A DNA stretch of 32,894 nucleotides, taken from positions 1 through 32,894 of the IMG/VR virus record IMGVR_UViG_3300048928_000273; one strand, 5' to 3'. Position numbers and translations under genes: made by a program. Every line of letters starts with the position of its first letter. Positions within the stretch are counted from its first letter, which is position 1. The notes below the pieces were generated by a model that did not search any database, was not told where the DNA came from, and saw nothing but the letters and a program-made list of their open reading frames with translations. This DNA comes from a virus. Positions 9,501 to 16,783 of the stretch are shown in pieces.

Positions 9501-9738
9501 TCCCGGCGCGGAACTCCCACGCCACCCCGCTGAAATTGCTCGAACCGTCACTGTTTAGAAGCGGCGTTCCGTCCAGAAAAATCGATTGGCCTGTGAGGCC
9601 ACCACCGAATTCCCCTTCCCCCAGAGCAATGAGCAGTTTCGCTTTAGCGATAGACTGAAGGTCATCTGGCTGTTCAACCGGCGTGCGGGATGAAGAACTG
9701 CCGCCCTTGCGGCCTTTTATTTTGGTTGCGGTTGCCAT
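6559..9738 (-). CDS. J: Tail tip host-specificity protein J
   Basis: A 1059-residue lambda gpJ homologue, the central tail-tip protein that contacts the receptor. It starts with the Lys/Gly/Ser-rich segment typical of gpJ and contains the conserved tail-hub region (~30-560) with WAWSDNPAWVFYDLV at about 285, then fibronectin type III-like repeats (~620-810), a helical stretch and a C-terminal receptor-binding part. Residues ~395-697 are encoded by DNA almost identical to a second, broken J copy at 15872-16783. Upstream is I, as in lambda. J appears complete and without frameshift. Confidence 0.92.
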   Translation of the reverse strand: MATATKIKGRKGGSSSSRTPVEQPDDLQSIAKAKLLIALGEGEFGGGLTGQSIFLDGTPLLNSDGSSNFSGVAWEFRAGTQAQSYIQGLPGTENEISVGTEVKSTVAWTHTFTNTQLSAIRLRLKWPSLFKQEDDGDLVGYSINYTIELQTDGGAFQTVINTAVTGKTTSGYERSHRVDLPPAGTTWTIRLRKITADANSAKIGDAMTIQSYTEVIDAKLRYPNTALLYIEFDSSQFNGSIPQISCEPQGRVIRVPDTYDPVTRTYSGTWTGAFKWAWSDNPAWVFYDLVVTDRFGLGNRLTAANIDKWELYQVAQYCDQMVPDGKGGNGTEPRYICNVYAQSRNDAYTVLRDFAAIFRGMTYWGGNQIVALADMPRDIDYSYTRANVIDGQFSYSSSTTKTRYTTALVSWSDPDNAYADAMEPVFEQDLVTRYGFNQLELTAIGCTRQSEANRKGRWGILTNNKDRVIIFGVGLDGMIPQPGYIIAVADEMLSGKVTGGRISSVNGRAITLDRVPDAVAGGRLILNLPSGAAQSRTIQSVSGKVVTVTTAYSETPESESIWVVESDELYAQQYRVLSVADNNDNTFTISAAYHDPDKYARIDTGAIIDERPISVIPPGNQSAPANIQIGSYSVVNQGISVQTMRATWDATTNAIAYEAQWRRNDGNWVNVPRSSTTSFEVPGIYAGRYLVRVRAINAAEISSGWGYSVEVTLTGKEGNPPKPVGFTATGINWGIQLNWGFPENTSDTLKTEIQYTPNSDQSNPLLLSDVPYPQAIYTQLGLRAGQVFWYRAQLVDKTGNESGYTDWIRGMVNDNADDYLGDIADDFLSATDGDRLTGDIETNIDAILQNALNLNSTIDHQFAQNGEVRADILTVKTTIAEVDQGLADLTTQVQAQIGDVTAALEDKLTAVVDASGASAIYTLKTGVRIGGVMYNAGMSIAVLAQAGQPVVTRVGFNANQFVLMSGSGGTQYSPFAVVNGQVFISDAFIQDGTITNAKIGNFIQSNNYSSSGTGWNLDKNTGFTFKSATAGQGSITLDGRGLRVYDSAGNWKVKVGDLS
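7645..8556 (-). repeat. Direct repeat copy A (inside J)
   Basis: About 912 bp of J recur at 15872-16783 in the same orientation. The offset is 8227 bp at both ends checked, so no indels. By eye only a few differences per hundred bases are seen. Similarity falls off gradually at the low-coordinate end and stops abruptly at TGCTGCTCGAATA (8544-8556). Confidence 0.9.
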
Positions 9739-9749
9739 ATTGCGCCCAT

Positions 9750-9774
9750 AAAAAAAGGCCGCCGCGGCGACCTT
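9750..9774 (-). terminator. Intergenic terminator before J
   Basis: A GC-rich hairpin (GGTCGCCGCGGCGGCC in transcript sense) runs into seven T and ATG. Same layout as the other late-operon terminators. Confidence 0.6.
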
Positions 9775-9798
9775 AGATGGAAGAATTAGAGGTGGGGT

Positions 9799-10416
9799 TT
9801 ACTGTTGATCTTCGACATAAATTCCGGCGGAAATAATCGCGCCGCCAATTCTACGTTTCCCGTAAAGAAGCGGGACCGGATAGCCCTGAGCGGCCGTATT
9901 CGTGACACCGCCAAAGGCATAGGAAGCCTGATTATCAGCATCCTGTTTACTGGCGAGGCCAGAGGTCTGCGGGGAAAGCATCTGAATGACGCCGCCAAGG
10001 GCCATTGCAGCACCGACTTTAATCATTCCTGCTGCGACGGCACCGCCGATACCAGTCCAACCAGTTAAAGCACCAACCACCACACCCACGACAACCAAAA
10101 CAGCTCCCAGAATGGTTTGCAAAGCTCCAGCGCGTTTACTGCCAATAGGCACAGGAACAATTTTTATGACATCTTCAGTGACTGGATAGCCCAAATCGTC
10201 AACGCCAACATTTTTCTGACCGATAAATACAGCGTAAGTAAGACCTCGCAATTTACTGGTATTTAGAAAGCGTTCAAAATTGCTAATTGTCTTACAAAGG
10301 GCATGTATGGCTTCGGCTTTGGTTCTGACGAGTCGACAATGAGTTTTGCCGAATGTTTTGGCAAGAACGCCATATAACTCAACTGTCGCCATCTTCTCTG
10401 TAGTCGTCTCTATCAT
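9799..10416 (-). CDS. I: Tail assembly protein I
   Basis: A 205-residue homologue of lambda gpI, needed for assembly of the tail tip but not found in the finished tail in lambda. Seen: an N-terminal part with LYGVLAKTFG, then a long Gly/Ala/Val hydrophobic stretch (~97-145) that could cross a membrane and is typical of the family, then the C-terminal segment ending LLYGKRRIGGAIISAGIY. It directly precedes J as in lambda, but is separated from K by five cargo genes. The start at 10416 has a GGGGAT site; an alternative ATG lies eight codons in. Confidence 0.88.
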   Translation of the reverse strand: MIETTTEKMATVELYGVLAKTFGKTHCRLVRTKAEAIHALCKTISNFERFLNTSKLRGLTYAVFIGQKNVGVDDLGYPVTEDVIKIVPVPIGSKRAGALQTILGAVLVVVGVVVGALTGWTGIGGAVAAGMIKVGAAMALGGVIQMLSPQTSGLASKQDADNQASYAFGGVTNTAAQGYPVPLLYGKRRIGGAIISAGIYVEDQQ

Positions 10417-10430
10417 TAATAAATCCCCAT

Positions 10431-10456
10431 AAAAAAAGCCGCCTAAGCGACTTTTT
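10431..10456. terminator. Bidirectional intergenic terminator before I
   Basis: A GCCGC...GCGAC imperfect stem with a run of A on one side and T on the other. It separates the cargo island from gene I. Confidence 0.65.
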
Positions 10457-10458
10457 AA

Positions 10459-10866
10459 TTATTTTGTTTGCCACATTCGATATTGCCCAGCAGCGCCTAT
10501 TTCGGTATCAAACTCTTTGGGTTTACCATCAGCTATTAACTGAGTCGATCTCCTCCATTCAGTGAGAGCACATTTAAATCTTACTGAAAGGGTGTGCTCT
10601 CCATGAGGTAGGTAAAAATCGACATATTGATTTTGTTGCAGCCCTGCAATTTCTTTTTCATCAACTTTTAGCACCAACGGACAGCTTTCCCCTAATGCAG
10701 AACCTGTCAGCTGTGACACTCTGTGGACTCGAACGTGTGTAAAGTTCTCTTTAGCGGTCGTAATATCTCGATCATAAATAGTACTGGTTTCCTCGAAGGG
10801 CTTAGTAGCACACCCCGCCAGCCCGAGCGCCAGAATAAACGCAGCAACTCTTTCGAATGTCTCCAT
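10459..10866 (-). CDS. Putative lipoprotein, cargo island gene 5
   Basis: A 135-residue protein with a lipoprotein signal peptide. The hydrophobic segment at 8-18 ends in the lipobox LAGC with the acylated Cys19; the next residue is Ala, so outer-membrane sorting is expected. The mature part is a small beta-rich domain with two further cysteines and no recognised family. It is the last of five small envelope-directed genes inserted between K and I. The likely role, by position and export signal, is modification of the lysogen's surface, for example superinfection exclusion. This is inference. Confidence 0.65.
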   Translation of the reverse strand: METFERVAAFILALGLAGCATKPFEETSTIYDRDITTAKENFTHVRVHRVSQLTGSALGESCPLVLKVDEKEIAGLQQNQYVDFYLPHGEHTLSVRFKCALTEWRRSTQLIADGKPKEFDTEIGAAGQYRMWQTK

Positions 10867-10894
10867 GTAAGATTTTCTCAGTGTATTAATGTCG

Positions 10895-11245
10895 TTACTG
10901 TGATTTTAGGAGGTAACTATCAATGAGACCCTTTAACTGTTCATCAGAGTACTCATAGCAATGCAATAAAGTATCTTTGCCAAGTCCCTGATAGGTGAGC
11001 GATGCGATTTTGTAATTTTCAGGAGCAGAATTACCAAGTCTTAATGGTTTAGAAATTCGTGCGGATTGTTCGATAACCTCAGTGGAATTATCACCTAATC
11101 CCTTACCAAGATGACCATTCCCGCGACACAACGCTTGCAAATAAAACTCCGGGGATTGGCCGTTCTGAGTGCCATCTTGTGCGAATGCAACTCCTTGAGT
11201 TAGGCCTGTAGCGAACATTAATCCGAGATATAAACAAACTTTCAT
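10895..11245 (-). CDS. Putative periplasmic protein, cargo island gene 4
   Basis: A 116-residue protein with a Sec signal peptide (hydrophobic 4-20, cleavage probable after VAFA at ~22). The mature ~94 residues include two cysteines (in ALCRG and LLHCYEYS) that may pair. No family recognised. It lies 66 bp downstream of the next lipoprotein gene in the same direction. Confidence 0.6.
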   Translation of the reverse strand: MKVCLYLGLMFATGLTQGVAFAQDGTQNGQSPEFYLQALCRGNGHLGKGLGDNSTEVIEQSARISKPLRLGNSAPENYKIASLTYQGLGKDTLLHCYEYSDEQLKGLIDSYLLKSQ

Positions 11246-11311
11246 TTCTGTTTTTCCATAACTTTTAAGAAAGAGTAATAAATATCATTCGTGAAATCAT
11301 CACGGGCAGCT

Positions 11312-11710
11312 TTAGCTTTTTCCACACTTCAACATGTACGTTTGAAGCGCTAGTTGCTGTTCATCTGATGAATCAGAACTGGCTAATACCCAAGGGTCTG
11401 ATGACCCTCGTAAGACCCCTAAGACAGGCAGTAACCATCTTGTTTTAACCGTGACGTGTATATAGAAAGGGTTGTAGCCAATATATGCACCAAAGGAGTT
11501 TTTGGCATTAAGCTGCCCACAGACATAGCCGCTCACGCCGTCGTCTGGCATTTTTTCATCCTTGTGAAAAAAGACGTCCCTAAATAACGGGCTTGTTGGA
11601 TCTTTGAGGTTTTGCGAAATCTCATTTTGACCGTAAGCAATAACCTTTTCATCACTTTCATTGCAACCGACAAGCCCGAGCGCCAGCAATGCTATAAGTA
11701 GTTTCTGCAC
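11312..11710 (-). CDS. Putative lipoprotein, cargo island gene 3
   Basis: A 132-residue protein with lipobox LVGC (Cys16) after a short hydrophobic segment; Asn follows the cysteine, consistent with outer-membrane sorting. The mature part contains DPTSPLFRDVFFHK and CGQLNAKNSFGAYIGY, a pattern I associate with a family of small enterobacterial phage and plasmid envelope proteins of unknown function. It starts 8 bp after the stop of the preceding gene at 11719, so the two are probably co-translated. Its role is not known. Confidence 0.65.
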   Translation of the reverse strand: MQKLLIALLALGLVGCNESDEKVIAYGQNEISQNLKDPTSPLFRDVFFHKDEKMPDDGVSGYVCGQLNAKNSFGAYIGYNPFYIHVTVKTRWLLPVLGVLRGSSDPWVLASSDSSDEQQLALQTYMLKCGKS

Positions 11711-11718
11711 ATTAAGAC

Positions 11719-12252
11719 CTATTGCTCAATTTTTGGCGATGAGTAACCAGTGAGATCAAATTTAAACTGCTTAGTTCCGGCTTGATAAAATTCAGCCTCA
11801 ATAATCAGTTTTTTGTGAGAGCTGACATTTTTAATGAAAGATGCCGAGTTTTCAAAGAAGATCACATCAGAACTTCCATCTGCGGCTTCTGTCATTGAGT
11901 ACTGCTGAATTTTTCCATCGTCAAACTTCACCGAAATGTGGCAGTCATTAAATGAATTACACAAGAACTGGCCCTTGCTCATTACCAAAACGGCTTCAGT
12001 AGGTTTCAGGTCATCTGGTTTTTGCCCTTCTTTGAGCGTAACTTTCTTCGAGCGGAGAACAATAGTCATCTGTGATCCGCCATTATACGGAAAATCAAAA
12101 TCAACAGAGTTATCAGAAACAGAACGCACAAACTTCTGCGCAGTACCTCGCATCTCATCATTCTTGAAGTAAGTAGACCAATCATTTGCGAACGATGAAG
12201 TACTTGGGAAAAGAAGGAAAGCCGTCGCGCCTAAAAATAAATATTTCGTCAT
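11719..12252 (-). CDS. Putative secreted protein, cargo island gene 2
   Basis: A 177-residue protein with a Sec signal peptide (hydrophobic 5-17, cleavage after SFA at ~22). The mature domain is beta-rich and contains one CNSFNDC motif where two cysteines could form a disulfide. I recall type VI/T3SS-like effector-immunity proteins with similar architecture, but there is no real match and I assign no function. It is spaced about 100 bp from gene 1 of the island. Confidence 0.6.
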   Translation of the reverse strand: MTKYLFLGATAFLLFPSTSSFANDWSTYFKNDEMRGTAQKFVRSVSDNSVDFDFPYNGGSQMTIVLRSKKVTLKEGQKPDDLKPTEAVLVMSKGQFLCNSFNDCHISVKFDDGKIQQYSMTEAADGSSDVIFFENSASFIKNVSSHKKLIIEAEFYQAGTKQFKFDLTGYSSPKIEQ

Positions 12253-12351
12253 TTCATACCTTTCTTATAGACAAGTTACAAGTGGTAACATCCTACCACC
12301 GGAATGACGTAAGGCAACGCTAAAACCGCATTCTTAATGCATATAAACAAC

Positions 12352-12693
12352 CTAATTATCCGCACCGCCTAAGTTTGACGTTTTGTATCTTTTTAATTCA
12401 TCCTGGACAAAACTGACGCTACTTTTGTTGAAATCCATCCCTTTACGGCACTTTTCCATATCAGTTCCTATCTTTTCGTAGTCGTCACCAATTTGCTTGC
12501 TGCTGTTCAAAGTGTTGATCTCTATGAGGGCTTTACTCGTATCCGACAAACAATTAAGGCCTTGAATATCAAATTTAGTCATATGCCATAGATAAGATGG
12601 GTAAGACGTAATCAATGGCACTCCAAAAACAGCTGCAAACAAGAAGCCTATTGCAATAACAATAACTTTGCCTTTAAGTCCCATAATTTCCAC
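12352..12693 (-). CDS. Membrane-anchored small protein, cargo island gene 1
   Basis: A 113-residue protein with one N-terminal transmembrane segment (~8-30) and a ~80-residue hydrophilic, probably periplasmic part with two cysteines. Lack of a clear cleavage motif suggests a stable anchor. First gene of the island in transcription order, about 95 bp after K. Family not recognised. Confidence 0.6.
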   Translation of the reverse strand: MEIMGLKGKVIVIAIGFLFAAVFGVPLITSYPSYLWHMTKFDIQGLNCLSDTSKALIEINTLNSSKQIGDDYEKIGTDMEKCRKGMDFNKSSVSFVQDELKRYKTSNLGGADN

Positions 12694-12767
12694 AACTAAC
12701 GATATGCTCTTGCATGTTTATCGCCAGTAGGAGATAAAATCTTAATTGACTTACAATGATTTACATA

Positions 12768-12790
12768 CAAAAAATCCGCCGAGGCGGGTC
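12768..12790 (-). terminator. Terminator at the end of K
   Basis: GACCCGCC...GGCGGAT stem followed by six T on the minus strand, overlapping the last bases of K. It would insulate the cargo island from tail-gene transcription unless antitermination is active. Confidence 0.65.
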
Positions 12791-13499
12791 AAAACAAATC
12801 TTTGTGCCTGACAATTTTCATGGTTCTTTCCTGCCAGTATCCACCGAAAGGTACTCGGTTACTGAGCATGCCGTACATGTGGTGCATAAGCATGTTGCCT
12901 TCTAGCAGGATCCCCGCATGATTCCACTTATTGGACTGAACCTGCATGATTACCATATCGCCCGGCTCTGGTGGCCCACTGAATTCGCGAAACCCACATT
13001 CATACCAGCAGTCCTGATAAAAATTATCTGGGTGCTCGTCTTCCCACCACGGGTAATCGACACGGTAATCGGTCAGCTCAATGCCATGCGTCTGCCGGTA
13101 ATAGCTCATGACCAATCCCCAGCAATCGGTGTGACCGAGCACGAACGGTCGCTCGAGTAATGGCAACTCGCCGCGCGGCTGAATGGTACGAAAATCCCCC
13201 TCCGGCCAGTTCACGATGTGCCAGGGTAATTCTGTAGCGTCGCACTGTGCCTTATCCAGTTCGCTAGGCTGCGTGGTTGCATCAGGGTGACTGTGAACGA
13301 TGGAAATAACCGTTCCCCAGTCTTCGGCGTCAGCATATCCCACAGGATCAAGATGAAAATCTTCGGTGGGATTGGCTGCCAGATTGGCACAGGGAAAATA
13401 ACGTTCAACCCGGCTTTTCTGCGCTACCACGCCACAGCATTCGTGCGGGTAGCTCTGCCGGGCATGTTCAAAAATAGCCTGCAGGGTTTTATCACGCAT
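12789..13499 (-). CDS. K: Tail assembly protein K (JAMM peptidase and NlpC/P60 domains)
   Basis: A 236-residue homologue of lambda gpK. The N-terminal JAMM/MPN domain has Glu20 in HECCG and the metal motif H69-S-H71-P...S79-x-x-D82. The C-terminal NlpC/P60 domain has Cys126 in TDCWGLV and His194 in NHAGILL. Together they are expected to act as a tail-tip cell-wall or tail-processing enzyme. It follows L by 2 bp. All catalytic residues are present, so it appears functional. Confidence 0.92.
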   Translation of the reverse strand: MRDKTLQAIFEHARQSYPHECCGVVAQKSRVERYFPCANLAANPTEDFHLDPVGYADAEDWGTVISIVHSHPDATTQPSELDKAQCDATELPWHIVNWPEGDFRTIQPRGELPLLERPFVLGHTDCWGLVMSYYRQTHGIELTDYRVDYPWWEDEHPDNFYQDCWYECGFREFSGPPEPGDMVIMQVQSNKWNHAGILLEGNMLMHHMYGMLSNRVPFGGYWQERTMKIVRHKDLF

Positions 13500-13501
13500 A
13501 A

Positions 13502-15160
13502 TCAGCTCTTAATCAGAGAAGTTCCCGGGAAGCCACCGAAGGGCAATGCGTTATTTGCCCCGAAGCGAAGTTTGCAGCCTGTGTTCAGCGTACCGTTGCA
13601 CACGTCGAGCGAGGGATCGCTAACCGGATTGCCGTGCTTATCGAAATAGTTGGTCCCCGCGTAATCGCAGCCATCCCCTGATCGGTATTTGCCACGAATA
13701 CACCAGGTGCAGAGTGAATGAAGCTGCCGCGTCGGGATCATCAATCCCTGCAAATCCATCGGGCTGCTTAGCGTGAACTCAACGGAGATGTTGGTTTCCA
13801 TGCTCTTGCTGTCGATGTAGAAAACCTGCAACTTCTCCTGCGTGGCGTCCGCCGTGGCATTCCCGCCAGCAAAGTTTCGGGCGTCGAGGTATTGCGCCAG
13901 CGTATCGTGAATCGTCACCACGGCCTGAAGCATGTCATCGTAAGCCAGACAAAGCGCGGTAATCGACCCGTCAAGATTCGCCACAGTCAGTTTCGGCTGT
14001 GCGCCGCTGCCGCTGGTTGAAGCCTCAATGCCTTCAATCTGAACCGGCCAGGCTGAATATTCATTGCCCTGCCACCAGATGGATTTTGCAGGCAGTTTTG
14101 ATTCGTCGTAAACCGGCGTCCCACCAATATATTCAATTTTGGTGATATAACGGGTGCCCCACGGCTTAGTTGCTGCAGGTAGCGCAATTGAACCGGCGGA
14201 CCCGAAAGACAGACTGGCTGTCTCGCCTGTTGAATAAGTTATCTTGACGCCGGATGCTCCGTTTGCCGGAATGACGGCTGTCGCTGCTGGCCGAGTCTGT
14301 ATTGTTCCTGATGTGTAAATTAAGCTCGTCGGCGCGCTGTTCTGTTCAAAATGCGCTCCCCAAACTGCTATTCCTTTCACACCATCCCCGGTCATCAATG
14401 TGGTGCTGGATGTGGCCATCGGATAGACAGCAGGTCGGATATCTCCACTGATCGTGGCCGCCGTCGTAGATGTTACCGTGACCCTTACCCACCCATCAGC
14501 CAGCTTAATAATCGAGCATCTCGTCATATCTGTAGCGCGCAAAATAACGCCAGCATTCAGATCGACCGTGACCAAATTTTGTTGAACTAAGTTGCTGGCC
14601 TGCACGATTGATATCGTCGCGAATCCATATCCTGCATCCTTAATGAATACAGAAAAGCTGTAATCAGTATTCGGAGAGGGGATAAAACTTCTGTAAATAG
14701 GGTGGGTGTTATTAACGGTGTTGGGGATCCATTTAGTCCCATTCTGCGTGCCATCCGGTGCAGTCACTGCGTTGCTGACTGCTGAGCCATTACTTTTTAA
14801 CCATGCGGCATTTGCCCAGGCGTTCGAATATGTCAGCAAGTTTGTTGATGCTGGTTCAGGCTCAGTTCTGCCGCCAAGTTCAAGCGGCCACTGGTTAGCC
14901 GCTGTCTGGTAGATTTTCCCATCCTGACCAATATAACTGGCCGCGCCAGCGCGCTGGAAGGTCACACGATTATACAGCGCGGTTTCTGACAAATTGATAG
15001 GACTCAGGGGATTAGCCGCGGCAATTTCATCCTCGGTGTAAGCCAGATTGTAATTGTGAAATCTGAGGACTTCGCCGGTGCCAAAAGCGGTACCGTCCAC
15101 CTCAAAAAGCCGGACAGTGTTTCCCGGCTCGAGTTTTTGATAATCACTGTTTAATGACAT
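13502..15160 (-). CDS. L: Tail tip protein L with a large inserted domain
   Basis: A 552-residue protein, more than twice the ~232 residues of lambda gpL. The last ~190 residues are ordinary gpL, with the cysteines of its iron-sulfur site (CTWC, GDGC, DVC, GC) and the typical ending FGGFPGTSLIKS. The first ~50 residues and ~340-370 match the gpL N-terminal half. Between them (~75-310) sits an extra beta-rich domain with features of phage fibre/spike carbohydrate-binding modules (NLLTYSNAWANAAWLKSNG opening, YSFSVFIKDAG strand). The insertion may expose a binding domain at the tail tip. Its ATG overlaps the stop of the M fragment (TAATG), which shows the native M-L order. Confidence 0.85.
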   Translation of the reverse strand: MSLNSDYQKLEPGNTVRLFEVDGTAFGTGEVLRFHNYNLAYTEDEIAAANPLSPINLSETALYNRVTFQRAGAASYIGQDGKIYQTAANQWPLELGGRTEPEPASTNLLTYSNAWANAAWLKSNGSAVSNAVTAPDGTQNGTKWIPNTVNNTHPIYRSFIPSPNTDYSFSVFIKDAGYGFATISIVQASNLVQQNLVTVDLNAGVILRATDMTRCSIIKLADGWVRVTVTSTTAATISGDIRPAVYPMATSSTTLMTGDGVKGIAVWGAHFEQNSAPTSLIYTSGTIQTRPAATAVIPANGASGVKITYSTGETASLSFGSAGSIALPAATKPWGTRYITKIEYIGGTPVYDESKLPAKSIWWQGNEYSAWPVQIEGIEASTSGSGAQPKLTVANLDGSITALCLAYDDMLQAVVTIHDTLAQYLDARNFAGGNATADATQEKLQVFYIDSKSMETNISVEFTLSSPMDLQGLMIPTRQLHSLCTWCIRGKYRSGDGCDYAGTNYFDKHGNPVSDPSLDVCNGTLNTGCKLRFGANNALPFGGFPGTSLIKS

Positions 15161-15244
15161 TATGCTCCCGTTGCAGAATAGGCCTGCTCGAACGTTGCTG
15201 TGATGGTTGCCTGCAACTTTCCGTTTGGTTGCATACGAATAGAA
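15160..15244 (-). pseudogene. M: 3' stub of minor tail protein M
   Basis: In the frame ending with TAA at 15160-15162 the translation runs ADSIRMQPNGKLQATITATF and continues EQAYSATGA. This resembles the end of lambda gpM (…FSAEFEQ…), and the stop overlaps the L start as expected for M. Only about 28 codons remain; the rest of M (normally ~110 residues) is replaced by a J fragment. It has no start codon and cannot be expressed on its own. Confidence 0.65.
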
Positions 15245-16783
15245 TCAGCTGCTAACCGCTTCCTGCTCACCAAATTTAGCCGCTACATCCGTTTCGAGCT
15301 GAGCGATAGAGCTGTTCGCATCGGTAGCTATTTTTGTTGCTTCAATAATCCCCGCACGGTTTTCACCGTAGTTTTTCCACTGCTGATCCACGCTGTCATA
15401 ATTAGCAAGGATGCTTTCAGCCAGAAGTTGGGGATCGGTAATCAGCGGCTCTAAAAGCGCTTTACCGTCCTGTGTTTCAAGATATTTTTCCAGCGTGTCA
15501 TGAATAAGGTCATTGGCATCAACATTGCTTGCACCGGCGACATATTCGGTCCAGTCCCCCACGTTGCCAATTCTGTCAACCAGTCTGGCCCGGTACCAGC
15601 GCCTTATACCTGCCGGCATCGGGCCATGCTGATATGCAGACCCCGGATAGGGAATGGTGGCCAGCAGCGTTGGGTTTTGATGGTCAGCCGTGGTTGCTTG
15701 CTGCAGCTCGGTATAGGCTGTATCGCCGCTGCCTGCAGGAAATCTCCAGGTAATATCGATATTCCACACGACATTATCGCTGGCGACCAAGTTTATCGGT
15801 GTTCCGGGATTACCCACCTTGCCGTTAAGCGTGGTCAAATCGGAGTATCCCCATGGAGATGACACTTCGACCGCATTAATCGCACGCACACGCACCATAT
15901 AACTGCCAGCATAAATGCCAGGCACTTCAAACGATGTGGCAGAGCTGCGCGGTACGTTTACCCAGTTCCCGTCATTACGGCGCCACTGTGCCTCATAGGC
16001 GATAGCGTTCTTCGTTGCGTCCCACGTAGCCCGCATGGTCTGAACGCTGATCCCCTGATTGACCACAGAATAAGAGCCGATCTGAATATTAGCCGGGGCA
16101 GCCTGGTTGCCCGGCGGGATAACACTGATCGGGCGTTCGTCGATAATGGCACCGGTATCGATGCGCGCATATTTATCGGGGTCGTGATACGCCGCGGAAA
16201 TGGTGAATGTGTTGTCGTTGTTGTCAGCCACGCTGAGCACGCGGTATTGCTGCGCATACAGCTCGTCAGACTCAACCACCCATACGCTTTCAGATTCCGG
16301 TGTTTCGCTGTAAGCCGTTGTGACAGTGACAACCTTCCCCGTCACCGACTGAATCGTGCGTGACTGAGCGGCACCTGATGGAAGGTTTAAAATCAGCCGG
16401 CCACCAGCAACTGCATCCGGCACACGGTCCAAAGCAATCGCGCGACCGTTCACCGAACTTATGCGGCCACCTGTCACTTTTCCTGACAGCATTTCGTCTG
16501 CAACCGCAATGATGTAACCGGGCTGCGGGATCATGCCATCCAGCCCGACCTTGAAGGTAATCACCCGGTCTTTGTTATTCGTCAGGATACCCCAGCGTCC
16601 CTTCCTGTTCGCCTCTGACTGACGGGTACAGCCAATAGCCGTCAGCTCTAACTGGTTAAAGCCGTAGCGCGTAACCAGATCCTGTTCAAAAACGGGTTCC
16701 ATAGCATCAGCATAGGCGTTGTCCGGATCAGACCATGACACCAGAGCCGTCGTGTATCGGGTTTTGGCAGTGCTGCTCGAATA
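15245..16783 (-). pseudogene. Displaced internal fragment of a second J gene
   Basis: The open frame (usable from a GTG at 16741) corresponds to gpJ from about residue 395 onward. The first ~300 residues are nearly identical to the intact J of this phage. The following ~190 residues (fibronectin-like domain and helical region) are still J-like but diverged, for example VVWNIDITWRFPAGSGDTAY in place of the INWGIQLNWGF segment. It starts inside H and ends inside M, so both ends are truncated. It lies exactly where the end of H and most of M should be. It is therefore a rearranged piece of another J allele, not a tail gene in its normal place. Confidence 0.85.
15872..16783 (-). repeat. Direct repeat copy B (inside the J fragment)
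   Basis: The second copy of the ~912-bp repeat also found at 7645-8556, same orientation and collinear without gaps. It ends at the same TGCTGCTCGAATA where the sequence switches to H. Confidence 0.9.

Noticed and set aside
15245-16741. The 498-residue J-like frame as a second functional tail protein
   Set aside because: It begins inside J without N-terminal hub region, has no RBS at the GTG, and ends abruptly at the M fragment.
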